Source: Thioalkalivibrio sp. (GTDB lineage: Bacteria > Pseudomonadota > Gammaproteobacteria > Ectothiorhodospirales > Ectothiorhodospiraceae). Taken from it: DNA of 7,369 nt. The notes below the pieces were generated by a model. It ran no database searches. It saw only the letters and a list, made by a program, of their open reading frames with translations, and was not told where the DNA came from. How positions within the stretch are numbered: position 1 is the first letter of the stretch; each line of letters opens with the position of its first letter. Shown one piece after another: positions 1-5,734 of the stretch. Where the stretch lies: NCBI GenBank assembly GCA_007119005.1, contig SKQM01000056.1, forward strand, positions 1 through 7,369, read 5' to 3'. Position numbers and translations under genes: made by a program.

Positions 1-1275
1 AGCCTGGAACACGATGACGTCGTCGCGGCAATCGAGAAGGGCTATATCCCCGTGTTGATCGACCTCGATCGCAGACGCGACTTGTTCACCCGTTACGGAG
101 GCCGCGGCCTGCCGTTCGTGGTCATCGTGGACGCACGGGACGAAATCCGGGGCCGATTCACCGGTCATGTCGGACCGGCGGACCTGTCCCGGGTGCTGAC
201 CGAACAGCGGCGGCACATCTCCGCCACGGGCCGCGAACTGGCTCCCGCGGAAGAGCCGATCGAAACGGTGGGCGCCTTCCTGGAAATGCTGAACGAGGTC
301 TATGACCCACGCTCCCGGCGGCTCAGCGGCAGCGCGATGTTCGGCACGCTCAGCAAGCGCCCGCAACCCTGGACTCTCGGCTTTCTACTGCGCCAGGACG
401 ACTGGCAGCAGCGCGTGCCCGACCTGCTGGACCAGGTGATCGAAGACCTCTGGGATCCCGAGGAAGGCGGGTTCTTTTTCTTCTACGATCCCGATCAGCC
501 GGATCGCGAGCGCGCGCTGGAGACCTCGAAGCGGCTTGACCAGAATGCGGCCTTCCTCTGGGTGTTTGCCGATGCCTACGCCCGCTTCGGTAACGCGACA
601 TACCGAGAAGTGGTCGAGCGCAACCTGGACTACCTGCGCAACCACCTCTGGGATCCCGAGGAGGAGCGCTTTTTCGGCAGCCAGCACTCGGACAACTTCT
701 ACTATGCGCAGCCCCTGCAGGTGCGTCAGGGTCTGGCGCCGCCACCGGTCGATCGCACCAGCTTCGCCGACGCTTCCGCCCAGACGATCGCCGCGCTGGT
801 CCGGGCCGCCGAGGCGCTGGAAGACGCCTCGCTGCTCGACTGGGCCGGGTCGGCACTGGGATCCCTGGATCGTGCGCTGGGAACCGATGACGGCTACCTG
901 CACGCCCAACCGCCCGACGGTCCGCCAGAGCTGGACGGCTATCTGCCCGCGCAGGTCTGGCCGGGAATCGCCTGGCATCTCTACCTGCAGGCGACTGGAG
1001 CCGTGGGCCGGTCACCGGAGCTGCATCTGCTCCGGATCGTCTCGACGTTCCACGACGCTGCACTGGACGCCTATCGGGAACGCCGGAGCGATGAACTGGA
1101 GCCCTGGATCGAGACCCGAACGCAGGCGGCCCTGGCATGGTGGCTCAGCCGGCTCGATCCGACAGACATCGAAGATGCCGGGATCGACCCCGACCGGGTT
1201 CACGCGCAGCTCTGGATCGCGCCCGGCGCCGACCCAGACGACGTAGCTCTGGGCTTCCAGGCGCTGGCCCATTAG
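1..1275 (+). CDS. Thioredoxin-like / six-hairpin (DUF255, YyaL/SPATA20-type) protein, 5' partial
   Basis: The frame is open from the first base to the TAG at 1273–1275 (424 visible codons), so the true start lies upstream and the GTG at 52 is internal. The first ~70 residues look like the second half of a thioredoxin fold: a strand (residues 17–21, VLIDL), then GGRGLPFVVIVD with the probable cis-proline at residue 38. The CXXC-type active site, if present, would lie off the window. The rest is a helical region resembling the alpha/alpha six-hairpin part of DUF255 proteins, with acidic-aromatic motifs such as LWDPEEGGFF repeated 66 residues later as LWDPEEERFF. Family members join a thioredoxin-like domain to a glycoside-hydrolase-like barrel, and their reaction is not well established. 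No role is claimed. The gene ends tail-to-tail with the minus-strand gene that follows, overlapping it by 4 bases, so no intergenic terminator can exist. The family call is good; the function is unknown. Confidence 0.72.
   Translation, partial: SLEHDDVVAAIEKGYIPVLIDLDRRRDLFTRYGGRGLPFVVIVDARDEIRGRFTGHVGPADLSRVLTEQRRHISATGRELAPAEEPIETVGAFLEMLNEVYDPRSRRLSGSAMFGTLSKRPQPWTLGFLLRQDDWQQRVPDLLDQVIEDLWDPEEGGFFFFYDPDQPDRERALETSKRLDQNAAFLWVFADAYARFGNATYREVVERNLDYLRNHLWDPEEERFFGSQHSDNFYYAQPLQVRQGLAPPPVDRTSFADASAQTIAALVRAAEALEDASLLDWAGSALGSLDRALGTDDGYLHAQPPDGPPELDGYLPAQVWPGIAWHLYLQATGAVGRSPELHLLRIVSTFHDAALDAYRERRSDELEPWIETRTQAALAWWLSRLDPTDIEDAGIDPDRVHAQLWIAPGADPDDVALGFQALAH
446..662 (+). repeat. Direct repeat of 19 bases inside the six-hairpin gene
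   Basis: The sequence ACCTCTGGGATCCCGAGGA occurs identically at 446–464 and 644–662. The copies are 198 bases (66 codons) apart and in frame, and encode the two LWDPEE motifs at successive hairpins of the helical domain. It is probably a repeated structural turn of the alpha/alpha fold rather than a mobile or recombination element. Confidence 0.6.
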
Positions 1276-1493
1276 CGCGAATCCGCGGGGGTCGGCTGGC
1301 CGGATTCCCCGGCAGCCCGCGGTGGTGGCGAATCGGCGAGGGAATCGATCAGCCGGATTTCGCTGACACCCGGCGCACGCTGCAGGGGTGCGCTGTCGCG
1401 ATAGGGGTCGGTGAGGGTTGCACGGTACAGGCCCCATCCCAGATAGGCGAGGTTAAGGCCCAATAGCAGCAACAGCACCCAGCGCACCCTCAC
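1272..1493 (-). CDS. Short single-pass membrane protein, SPOR-protein-like N-terminus without SPOR domain
   Basis: The product is 73 residues from a GTG at 1493–1491 that overlaps the coaX stop as GTGA, the usual signature of translational coupling. A longer frame could open at an ATG at 1532, deep inside coaX, but adds only an arginine-rich stretch and is less likely. The N-terminus is short and basic (VRVRW), followed by a hydrophobic segment (VLLLLLGLNLAYLGWGLY, residues 5–22), then a proline-rich polar tail ending in PTPADSR. From knowledge of Pseudomonas and relatives, birA–coaX is commonly followed by an inner-membrane protein with this kind of N-terminus plus a C-terminal peptidoglycan-binding SPOR domain. 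Here the frame stops at TAA 1274–1272, before any SPOR domain. It is either a shortened remnant or a distinct small protein. The context is strong; the function is unknown. Confidence 0.6.
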   Translation of the reverse strand: MRVRWVLLLLLGLNLAYLGWGLYRATLTDPYRDSAPLQRAPGVSEIRLIDSLADSPPPRAAGESGQPTPADSR

Positions 1494-2284
1494 GGTGTCG
1501 CGCCCTGCCCGCAGTCGGGGCTCAGGTGGCACCAGAGGCCGTCAAAGACGAGGCCGGGCTCCACGTGCACCGGCCGGCCGAGCAGGTTTGCCAGCCTTGC
1601 CGCATCGCCCCCGGTGAGCCACCAGGCGAGGTCTTGACCCGCGAGCGGGTGTTGCGCACCCAGCCGTTCGACGGCGCCCGCCAGCCCCTGTATCCAACCA
1701 TGCAGCAGGGCCTTCCCGGTATCGTGACCCGGTTCACGAGCTGGATCGTCGATGGTGACTTCCGCATCCAGGCGCAGGGTCGCAGCCACCTGTGACTGCA
1801 ACTCATCGGTGAACAGCCGATTCACAGCCTCGAGGCCGAGTCGCAGGCCGGGCAGGATGTACCCGCCCAGATGCCGCCCATCCGCGCCCAGCAGGTCGAG
1901 AGTCACCGCCGTGCCGGCATCGACGACCACCGCAGGCGCCCTGGTGCGTGCCAGCGCGCCCAGTAGCGCGCAGTAGCGATCGGCCCCGAACTGTCGCAAG
2001 TCGTAGTCCAGACGCAGGCCGCCAGGGCCCTGCGTCTGGGGACGGACGCTGACGACCGGCACCCCGCCGTATCGGGCCCGGATGTCGGCGCGCAGGACCC
2101 GCTCCCTCTGCTCCATTCCGACGCGAACCATCCAGACCGACACCGGTCGGAGCCGAGGCAGCGCGGGAGTGACGTCCGAGGTGGCCCATTCCTGCCGGCC
2201 CTCGTCCAGAACCAGACCGGCGTCGGAACGCACCTGCCACTTGAGGCTGCTGCTGCCGAGATCGAGCAGCAGGGTCTCAGCCAC
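1490..2284 (-). CDS. coaX: Type III pantothenate kinase (CoaX)
   Basis: This enzyme phosphorylates pantothenate with ATP, the first step of coenzyme A synthesis, in the cytoplasm. The GTG at 2284–2282 gives 264 residues, close to the family's usual 240–260. It overlaps the birA stop by 8 bases. The frame is open well upstream (to 2620), but that part is antiparallel-free shadow of birA in another frame. Visible family motifs are an N-terminal phosphate loop DLGSSSLKW (residues 8–16), GADRYCAL (100–107) with the conserved Asp-Arg, VDAGTAVTLD (121–130), the glycine-rich GGYILPG (140–146), TGGDA (224–228), and a C-terminal PGLVFDGL (243–250). The asparagine usual in the first loop (DxGNS/T) is serine 11 here. 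Type III kinases typically need a monovalent cation and resist CoA feedback; this is family knowledge. The identification is firm; the exact start is likely but rests on the overlap. Confidence 0.93.
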   Translation of the reverse strand: MAETLLLDLGSSSLKWQVRSDAGLVLDEGRQEWATSDVTPALPRLRPVSVWMVRVGMEQRERVLRADIRARYGGVPVVSVRPQTQGPGGLRLDYDLRQFGADRYCALLGALARTRAPAVVVDAGTAVTLDLLGADGRHLGGYILPGLRLGLEAVNRLFTDELQSQVAATLRLDAEVTIDDPAREPGHDTGKALLHGWIQGLAGAVERLGAQHPLAGQDLAWWLTGGDAARLANLLGRPVHVEPGLVFDGLWCHLSPDCGQGATP

Positions 2285-3083
2285 AATCCACCCGTCGCAC
2301 CGAGACATCGCCCGAATACAGCCGCTGCAGACCGTCCGGCCCCTGCAAAAGCAGGGCGCCGTCGACAGGATCCACGCCGGCGGCCGTGCCCTCCTCGCCC
2401 GAATCCAACACGCGGACCCTCTTCCCGTACAGGTGGTCGAGGCGAAGGTAATCCTCCAGCGCGGGCTGCAGCCCGCGCTGCGCGAAAGCCTCCCAGGCCA
2501 GCACGAGCTCGACCAGGATCGCCTGCAGCAGATCGGGCAGCTGCGGCACCTCCGCTCCGGACAGAGCGGCCAGACCGGCCAGATCGGCAACATCGCGATC
2601 CAGCCCCAGCAGCGACGCATCCCGCCAGTTCAGGCCCACCCCTGCCACCAGTGCCGGCAGCCGCCCGCCGGCACCCGACCGGGCCTCGACCAGGATTCCC
2701 GCCAGCTTCGCCCCTTCCCCGGTCACGAGGTCGTTAGGCCACTTGAACCCGAATCCTTGCACGCCACAGCGGGACAGACCGCGGGCAAGACCGACACCGA
2801 TCGCCAGGGTCAGGGCCGGTGCCGGAGCCTCCCGGGGCGCCAGTGCCCGACCCAGCGAAAAGGTCAGGACGGAGCCACCCGAAGACACCCACGACCGCCC
2901 CCTGCGCCCTCTTCCGGCCGTCTGTTCACGGGCGACGCAGACGTGGAAGCCGTCACAGACCAGTTCCTCGCTGTCCAATAGCCTGCCGTTCGTCGAATCC
3001 ACGCTCGGCAGGAACTCGAACCCGGACCAGCGCCCGGGCAGCTCGCGCTCCAGCCGCTCCGGAAGCGGTTCCAGGGCTGTCAT
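2277..3083 (-). CDS. birA: Biotin–[acetyl-CoA-carboxylase] ligase, catalytic type without HTH
   Basis: BirA activates biotin as biotinyl-5'-AMP and transfers it to the biotin carboxyl carrier protein of acetyl-CoA carboxylase. From the ATG at 3083 the protein has 268 residues: VDSTN (28–32), the biotinyl-AMP loop EQTAGRGRRGR (53–63) followed by SW, KWPND (114–118), KLAGIL (126–131), GVGLN, then a C-terminal SH3-like module from about residue 220. The N-terminal winged-helix repressor domain of E. coli BirA is absent, so this is a pure ligase that is not expected to regulate biotin operons. A GTG at 3110–3108 would add nine residues. I prefer the ATG because the GTG leaves only 19 bases to the divergent transglycosylase gene; neither has a clear Shine–Dalgarno sequence. 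It is the first gene of the birA–coaX–membrane protein cluster, whose genes all overlap. Confidence 0.92.
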   Translation of the reverse strand: MTALEPLPERLERELPGRWSGFEFLPSVDSTNGRLLDSEELVCDGFHVCVAREQTAGRGRRGRSWVSSGGSVLTFSLGRALAPREAPAPALTLAIGVGLARGLSRCGVQGFGFKWPNDLVTGEGAKLAGILVEARSGAGGRLPALVAGVGLNWRDASLLGLDRDVADLAGLAALSGAEVPQLPDLLQAILVELVLAWEAFAQRGLQPALEDYLRLDHLYGKRVRVLDSGEEGTAAGVDPVDGALLLQGPDGLQRLYSGDVSVRRVDCG

Positions 3084-3117
3084 CCAGGAAACCCGTGTGT
3101 CGTCAGTCACGACAGGC

Positions 3118-3123
3118 TAGAAT
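3118..3123 (+). promoter_or_regulatory. Possible −10 hexamer of the lytic transglycosylase gene
   Basis: TAGAAT (5 of 6 matches to TATAAT) lies in the divergent gap between birA and the transglycosylase gene. No convincing −35 hexamer is present 16–18 bases upstream. A start about 7 bases downstream would fall on the ATG at 3130, so the transcript would be nearly leaderless if this site is used. Weak, single-hexamer evidence. Confidence 0.25.
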
Positions 3124-3129
3124 GCTGAG

Positions 3130-3912
3130 ATGGTGCATCGACATGTTCCCAGGGCCTTGCTGCTGTCGCTCCTCACCAGCGGCCTGTTGCTTTGGTCGGC
3201 CACGGCCAAGGCGGAACTCTACACCTACCTCGACGCGGACGGCATCCGAGTGTACACGGACCAGCGCCCAACGAGCGGCGTGACCTACCGCCGGGTGGGA
3301 ATCCCCAGCAGCGGGAGTTCCACCAACCGCTCCGGCGGGCAGATCTTCGTCTACCAGACGCCCAGCGGAGAACGGCTGGTCACGAACCAGCGCCAGCGCG
3401 ACGCGGCGATGACGCTGATCGCCACCTACGGCAGGCCAACCGCATCGGTCCGCTGCCGCCTGTCCGCGGGTGAAGTCATGCCAGTCGGTTCAGGTCCCTT
3501 CGACAGCATCATCGTCCGTGAAGCGAACAGCCGGAACCTCGACCCTCTGCTGGTCAAATCCGTGATCTGGGTGGAGTCCTGCTTCGATCAGTATGCGGTT
3601 TCACGGGTCGGCGCGCACGGCCTGATGCAACTGATGCCCGCCACGGCGGCCGAACTGGGCGTCACCGACCGCTTCGACCCGGCGCAGAACATCCGCGGAG
3701 GAGTGACCTACCTCGCCCAGATGCTGGAGCGTTTCGACCGGAATCTGGATCTGGCCCTCGCCGCCTACAATGCCGGGCCCGGTGCCGTCGAACGGCACAA
3801 CGGCATCCCACCCTTCGCCGAGACGCGCAACTACGTCGAGCGCGTCAACGCGCATTATCACTTCCACGCAGCGGTTGCGGGCCAGGGACAAGCACAGGCT
3901 GCAGCAGACTGA
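3130..3912 (+). CDS. Secreted lytic transglycosylase (SLT domain) with N-terminal DUF4124
   Basis: Lytic transglycosylases cleave peptidoglycan between MurNAc and GlcNAc, forming 1,6-anhydroMurNAc, in the periplasm. The 260-residue protein starts with a signal peptide (basic VHRHVPR, hydrophobic 9–23, probable cleavage after AKA at 26–28). A DUF4124-like module follows (residues 29–60, ELYTYLDADGIRVYTD), then a linker, then an SLT domain from about 122 to 245. Catalytic glutamate 149 sits in WVESCF, followed by AVSRVGAHGLMQLMPATA (156–173), a GGVTYLAQML helix (190–199), the AAYNAGPGAV loop (211–220) and NYVERV (234–239). All core family 1 SLT motifs are intact, so activity is expected. The signal peptide has a normal Ala-type cleavage site and no lipobox, so the protein is probably soluble rather than a lipoprotein. 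The gene is divergent from birA and convergent with the following gene; the 46-base gap after it shows no clear terminator hairpin. Confidence 0.92.
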   Translation: MVHRHVPRALLLSLLTSGLLLWSATAKAELYTYLDADGIRVYTDQRPTSGVTYRRVGIPSSGSSTNRSGGQIFVYQTPSGERLVTNQRQRDAAMTLIATYGRPTASVRCRLSAGEVMPVGSGPFDSIIVREANSRNLDPLLVKSVIWVESCFDQYAVSRVGAHGLMQLMPATAAELGVTDRFDPAQNIRGGVTYLAQMLERFDRNLDLALAAYNAGPGAVERHNGIPPFAETRNYVERVNAHYHFHAAVAGQGQAQAAAD

Positions 3913-3958
3913 CATCCCCGTGCGTGCCCGGAAGCCCGTGCCGAAGCCGGTTCGCGGA

Positions 3959-4210
3959 TCAGGCGCGGGTCACCAGACGCAGCAGCGTCAGCAGGATCAC
4001 GGCCCCCACGGTCGCCATCAGGAACAGCCCGCCGAGCCCGGTCGCACCGATGCCCAGCGTGCCAAACACCCAGCCGCCCAGAAAGGCACCCAGGATCCCG
4101 ACGAACACGTTCAGCGCGATGCCCTGTCCGCCTCCGCGAACCACTACACCCGCAATCCAGCCAGCAAGCGCGCCGACCGCGATGAATACCAGAATCTGCA
4201 TCAACGACAT
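3959..4210 (-). CDS. GlsB/YeaQ/YmgE-family small membrane protein (transglycosylase-associated)
   Basis: The 83-residue, glycine-rich, strongly hydrophobic protein has three predicted membrane segments: roughly residues 4–24 (ILVFIAVGALAGWIAGVVV), 32–53 (ALNVFVGILGAFLGGWVFG) and 57–77 (ATGLGGLFLMATVGAVILL). The GWIAG and VGILGAFLGGW signatures and the length are typical of this family, which is often stress- or stationary-phase-induced; its molecular function is unsettled. The historical name 'transglycosylase-associated' does not imply activity, although a transglycosylase gene happens to be convergent next door. The ATG at 4210 is supported by GAGAGG (complement of 4217–4222) with 6-base spacing. 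It lies 24 bases downstream of the DUF1840 gene on the same strand, so the two are probably co-transcribed. Confidence 0.88.
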   Translation of the reverse strand: MSLMQILVFIAVGALAGWIAGVVVRGGGQGIALNVFVGILGAFLGGWVFGTLGIGATGLGGLFLMATVGAVILLTLLRLVTRA

Positions 4211-4234
4211 CTTCAGCCTCTCAGGGAGTAGCTT

Positions 4235-4543
4235 CTAGCGGTCCCACATCACATATTCCTCGGCCTTCGCGGCGGCCTCCAGCAACTGCACCAGCGGCAG
4301 CGCCCGGTGCGCAAGGCTCACCTTGTCCGCGTTCGACCGCGAATCATCGGGGACCGGCGGCAGGGTCTCCCCGCCCTTTTCCTCGATGGCAGCGCGCAGC
4401 CGCTCCAGCGCGCGCGGCACGTCCTCGGCGGCGATCGCGCTCGGTACCGTGGGGCTGTGCCCCATGTATTGGATCAGAGCCAGCGCTACGTCGCCGAACA
4501 TGGTGATGTCGCTGTAGGCAGGCGTGCGGAAGGTGACCAGCAT
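4235..4543 (-). CDS. DUF1840 domain-containing protein
   Basis: This is a cytoplasmic protein of 102 residues covering the whole DUF1840 family length. Recognisable parts are the N-terminal MLVTFRT strand, MFGDVALALIQYMG (15–28), a central segment with PRALERLRAAIEEK (43–56), and the C-terminal SLAHRALPLVQLLEAAAKAEEYVMW. Members occur in beta- and gammaproteobacteria and have no known biochemical function. The start at 4543 is well supported by GAGGAG (complement of 4549–4554) five bases upstream. It is the likely first gene of a two-gene unit with the GlsB-type protein. The 118 bases upstream hold no other gene and must carry the promoter, unless transcription reads through from the coiled-coil gene on the same strand; I see no convincing −35/−10 pair. 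Confidence 0.9.
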   Translation of the reverse strand: MLVTFRTPAYSDITMFGDVALALIQYMGHSPTVPSAIAAEDVPRALERLRAAIEEKGGETLPPVPDDSRSNADKVSLAHRALPLVQLLEAAAKAEEYVMWDR

Positions 4544-4661
4544 CGGGACTCCTCACGGCGTGGGTGCATGCCAGAGGATAACCCATCGACGAGACCGTTT
4601 TTCCACAACCCAAGTCCCAGCCCGACCAGCAAGGGGGGATCGAACAGGATCGAGTGGCGCC

Positions 4662-5288
4662 TCAGCGCATGAACGGCATCATGATGCTCTCTGGACGAGT
4701 GAACCGGTTCATGTCGTGCGCCATGCGGCTGATGTCCGCGGACATGCGCCCCATGCTCTGATTCATCGCACCCATGTTCTGGTTCATGTGCCCCATGTGC
4801 CGGTTCATCTCGCTCATGCTGGTGTTCATGGTGGTCACGCTGTCCGTCATCACGACCATGCTCTTCTGCACCTCGCCGAGAGAGCCGGTCATGGTTGCCA
4901 TGCTGCTGTCCATGTTGGACACGTTCGACTGCATCGACTCGATCACCTTTACCAGCGTGGCGATCTCGCCCGTCATGGTCGACACGTTCTGGGAGAGCTG
5001 CGCCATGTTCGTGGACATCGCGTCCAGATTGATCTCCATGCTCGGGTCGATGCTCCGGGCCATGGTGGACATGTCGCCCGTGAGGTTGTAGATCAGATAG
5101 AAGCCGGAGAGGGACATCAGGCCGATGATCAGCACCGAGGGGTACACCAGCCGCTCGAAGCGCCGCATGGTGCCCTCGAAGGCGCGAAAGAAATTGGTCA
5201 GCGCGATCTCGAGCTTGACCATCGCCTTCTGTTCTGGCGACAGATTCTTGTAATCCGGCGAGAAGGTGCGTGGGTCCTTTTCGAACAT
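4662..5288 (-). CDS. Unrecognised membrane-anchored methionine-rich coiled-coil protein
   Basis: I do not recognise a named family. The 208-residue protein has a charged cytoplasmic N-terminus (1–46, with MRRFER just before the membrane), one transmembrane segment (about 47–69) and a long hydrophilic C-terminal region. The basic residues on the N-terminal side predict that this region lies in the periplasm. From L88 to M193 a hydrophobic residue falls at every 3-4 spaced core position without a break (31 positions); 20 are Met and the rest Leu, Val or Ile. Outside positions are Ser/Thr/Asn/Gln-rich. In all, 30 of 208 residues are Met. The end (194–208) is non-helical, with PESIMMPFMR. The ATG at 5288 has GAGG (complement of 5297–5300) eight bases upstream. 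Possible roles are an oligomeric periplasmic strut, a metal (Cu/Ag) or oxidation-buffering Met surface, or a partner of a membrane complex. None can be chosen from sequence alone. Confidence 0.8.
   Translation of the reverse strand: MFEKDPRTFSPDYKNLSPEQKAMVKLEIALTNFFRAFEGTMRRFERLVYPSVLIIGLMSLSGFYLIYNLTGDMSTMARSIDPSMEINLDAMSTNMAQLSQNVSTMTGEIATLVKVIESMQSNVSNMDSSMATMTGSLGEVQKSMVVMTDSVTTMNTSMSEMNRHMGHMNQNMGAMNQSMGRMSADISRMAHDMNRFTRPESIMMPFMR
4746..4829 (-). repeat. Four tandem 21-base (7-residue) heptad units in the Met-rich gene
   Basis: Residues 154–181 read as four successive heptads: MNTSMSE, MNRHMGH, MNQNMGA and MNQSMGR. They share the pattern MNxxM(G/S)x with similar codons (ATGAAC/T at each start). 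This is the most regular part of a longer coiled coil and looks like local duplication of a 21-base unit. Confidence 0.75.
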
Positions 5289-5333
5289 CCTTGGTGCCTC
5301 GACAACGTTGACGGCGAATACGGGCCAAGCCGG

Positions 5334-5459
5334 TCATGCAGGGACAACACGCGCTGGGCGGCCAACCCCCTTGAGACCGAACACAACCGATGCGAGGCTG
5401 CCGGGGGCGACGAACGCTTCCGTGACCTTCATGGCATCTGCAGCCGCGATGACCTCCAT
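5334..5459 (-). CDS. Doubtful 41-residue ORF upstream of the Met-rich gene
   Basis: An ATG at 5459 opens 41 codons ending in TGA at 5336–5334, 45 bases before the Met-rich gene on the same strand. The product starts MEVIAAADAMKVTEAFVAPG, has mostly G/C-ending codons, and is mildly hydrophobic with a basic C-terminal part (GVGRPARVV). No Shine–Dalgarno sequence precedes the ATG and no family is recognised. It could be a small leader ORF, a gene remnant, or chance in GC-rich DNA. It is recorded because it is the only coding-like stretch in the gap. Confidence 0.22.
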   Translation of the reverse strand: MEVIAAADAMKVTEAFVAPGSLASVVFGLKGVGRPARVVPA

Positions 5460-5534
5460 GCCGCTACGGCAACAAATTCAAGGCCATACCCTCAAATCTA
5501 GACCTTCGGTCGCAGAGCGTCAACGCGGCTTCGG

Positions 5535-5557
5535 AAAACGGGCGGCTGTCCGCGCCC
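5535..5557 (-). terminator. Weak candidate terminator downstream of tRNA-Ser
   Basis: On the minus strand GGGCG, an 8-base loop and CGCCC form a 5-bp stem followed by GTTTT. It lies about 80 bases beyond the tRNA 3' end, in the right orientation to end its transcript. The stem is short and the T-tract modest. Confidence 0.3.
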
Positions 5558-5635
5558 ATCGTATTGATCCCGCGGGTTGAATCGAATCCGTCCGCCTGGC
5601 GGTGACACGCCCGGGTCAAGTGACGCACGAAGACC

Positions 5636-5725
5636 TGGCGGAGAAGGTGGGATTCGAACCCACGGTCCCCGTGAGGGGACGCCGGTTTTCAAGACCGGTG
5701 CATTCAACCGCTCTGCCACTTCTCC
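5636..5725 (-). tRNA. tRNA-Ser (anticodon UGA)
   Basis: The minus strand gives a complete 90-nt class II tRNA. The 7-bp acceptor stem GGAGAAG/CTTCTCC is perfect, with discriminator G and an encoded CCA (complement of 5636–5638). The anticodon stem CCGGT/ACCGG encloses loop CTTGAAA, so the anticodon is TGA, reading UCA and probably other UCN codons. A long variable arm (CGTCCCCTCACGGGGAC) and the T-loop GGTTCGAATCC are as expected for serine tRNA. It stands alone. Serine tRNAs are common integration sites, but no integrase and no repeat of its 3' end is visible in the window. Confidence 0.97.
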
Positions 5726-5734
5726 GAGGCGCTT

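Larger units (their letters stand above)
5301..5635. other. Intergenic stretch between the Met-rich gene and tRNA-Ser
   Basis: About 335 bases without a supported gene. It holds the doubtful 41-residue ORF and a weak hairpin-plus-T-tract oriented to end tRNA-Ser transcription. It must also contain the promoter of the Met-rich gene, but I find no good −35/−10 pair. A + strand frame across it (5266–5580) has no recognisable protein features. Confidence 0.5.

Noticed and set aside
350..1138. Arg/Pro/Ala-rich minus-strand ORFs over the six-hairpin gene
   Set aside because: Low-complexity composition typical of antisense frames in GC-rich coding DNA; no motif.
1012..1437. Minus-strand ORF with a vaguely SPOR-like stretch (MGQRLEAQSYVVWVG), considered as a lost SPOR domain of the coaX neighbour
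   Set aside because: It is antisense to the well-biased 3' end of the six-hairpin gene, lacks a full SPOR pattern, and would need a frame change to join the membrane anchor.
2082..2981. 299-codon + strand ORF across birA/coaX
   Set aside because: It is antisense to two firmly identified enzymes and has a Gln/Arg/Pro-rich composition without domains.
3913..3958. Possible bidirectional terminator between the transglycosylase and GlsB-type genes
   Set aside because: The stretch has imperfect direct repeats (GTGCCCGGAAGCC / GTGCCGAAGCC) but no stable inverted repeat and no T-tract on either strand.
4637..4653. 7-base direct repeat GGATCGA-ACA-GGATCGA downstream of the Met-rich gene
   Set aside because: Too short and without promoter context to support a binding site.
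4486..5337. 283-codon minus-strand ORF rich in His, Gly and Arg (a possible metal-binding protein)
   Set aside because: It is a +1 frame shadow of the Met-rich gene: the ATG-rich codons read as xAT/CAx histidine codons in this frame. It has no membrane segment or codon bias.
5636..5725. tRNA-Ser as an attachment site for a mobile element
   Set aside because: No integrase, no duplicated tRNA 3' end and no phage or plasmid gene is visible within the window.
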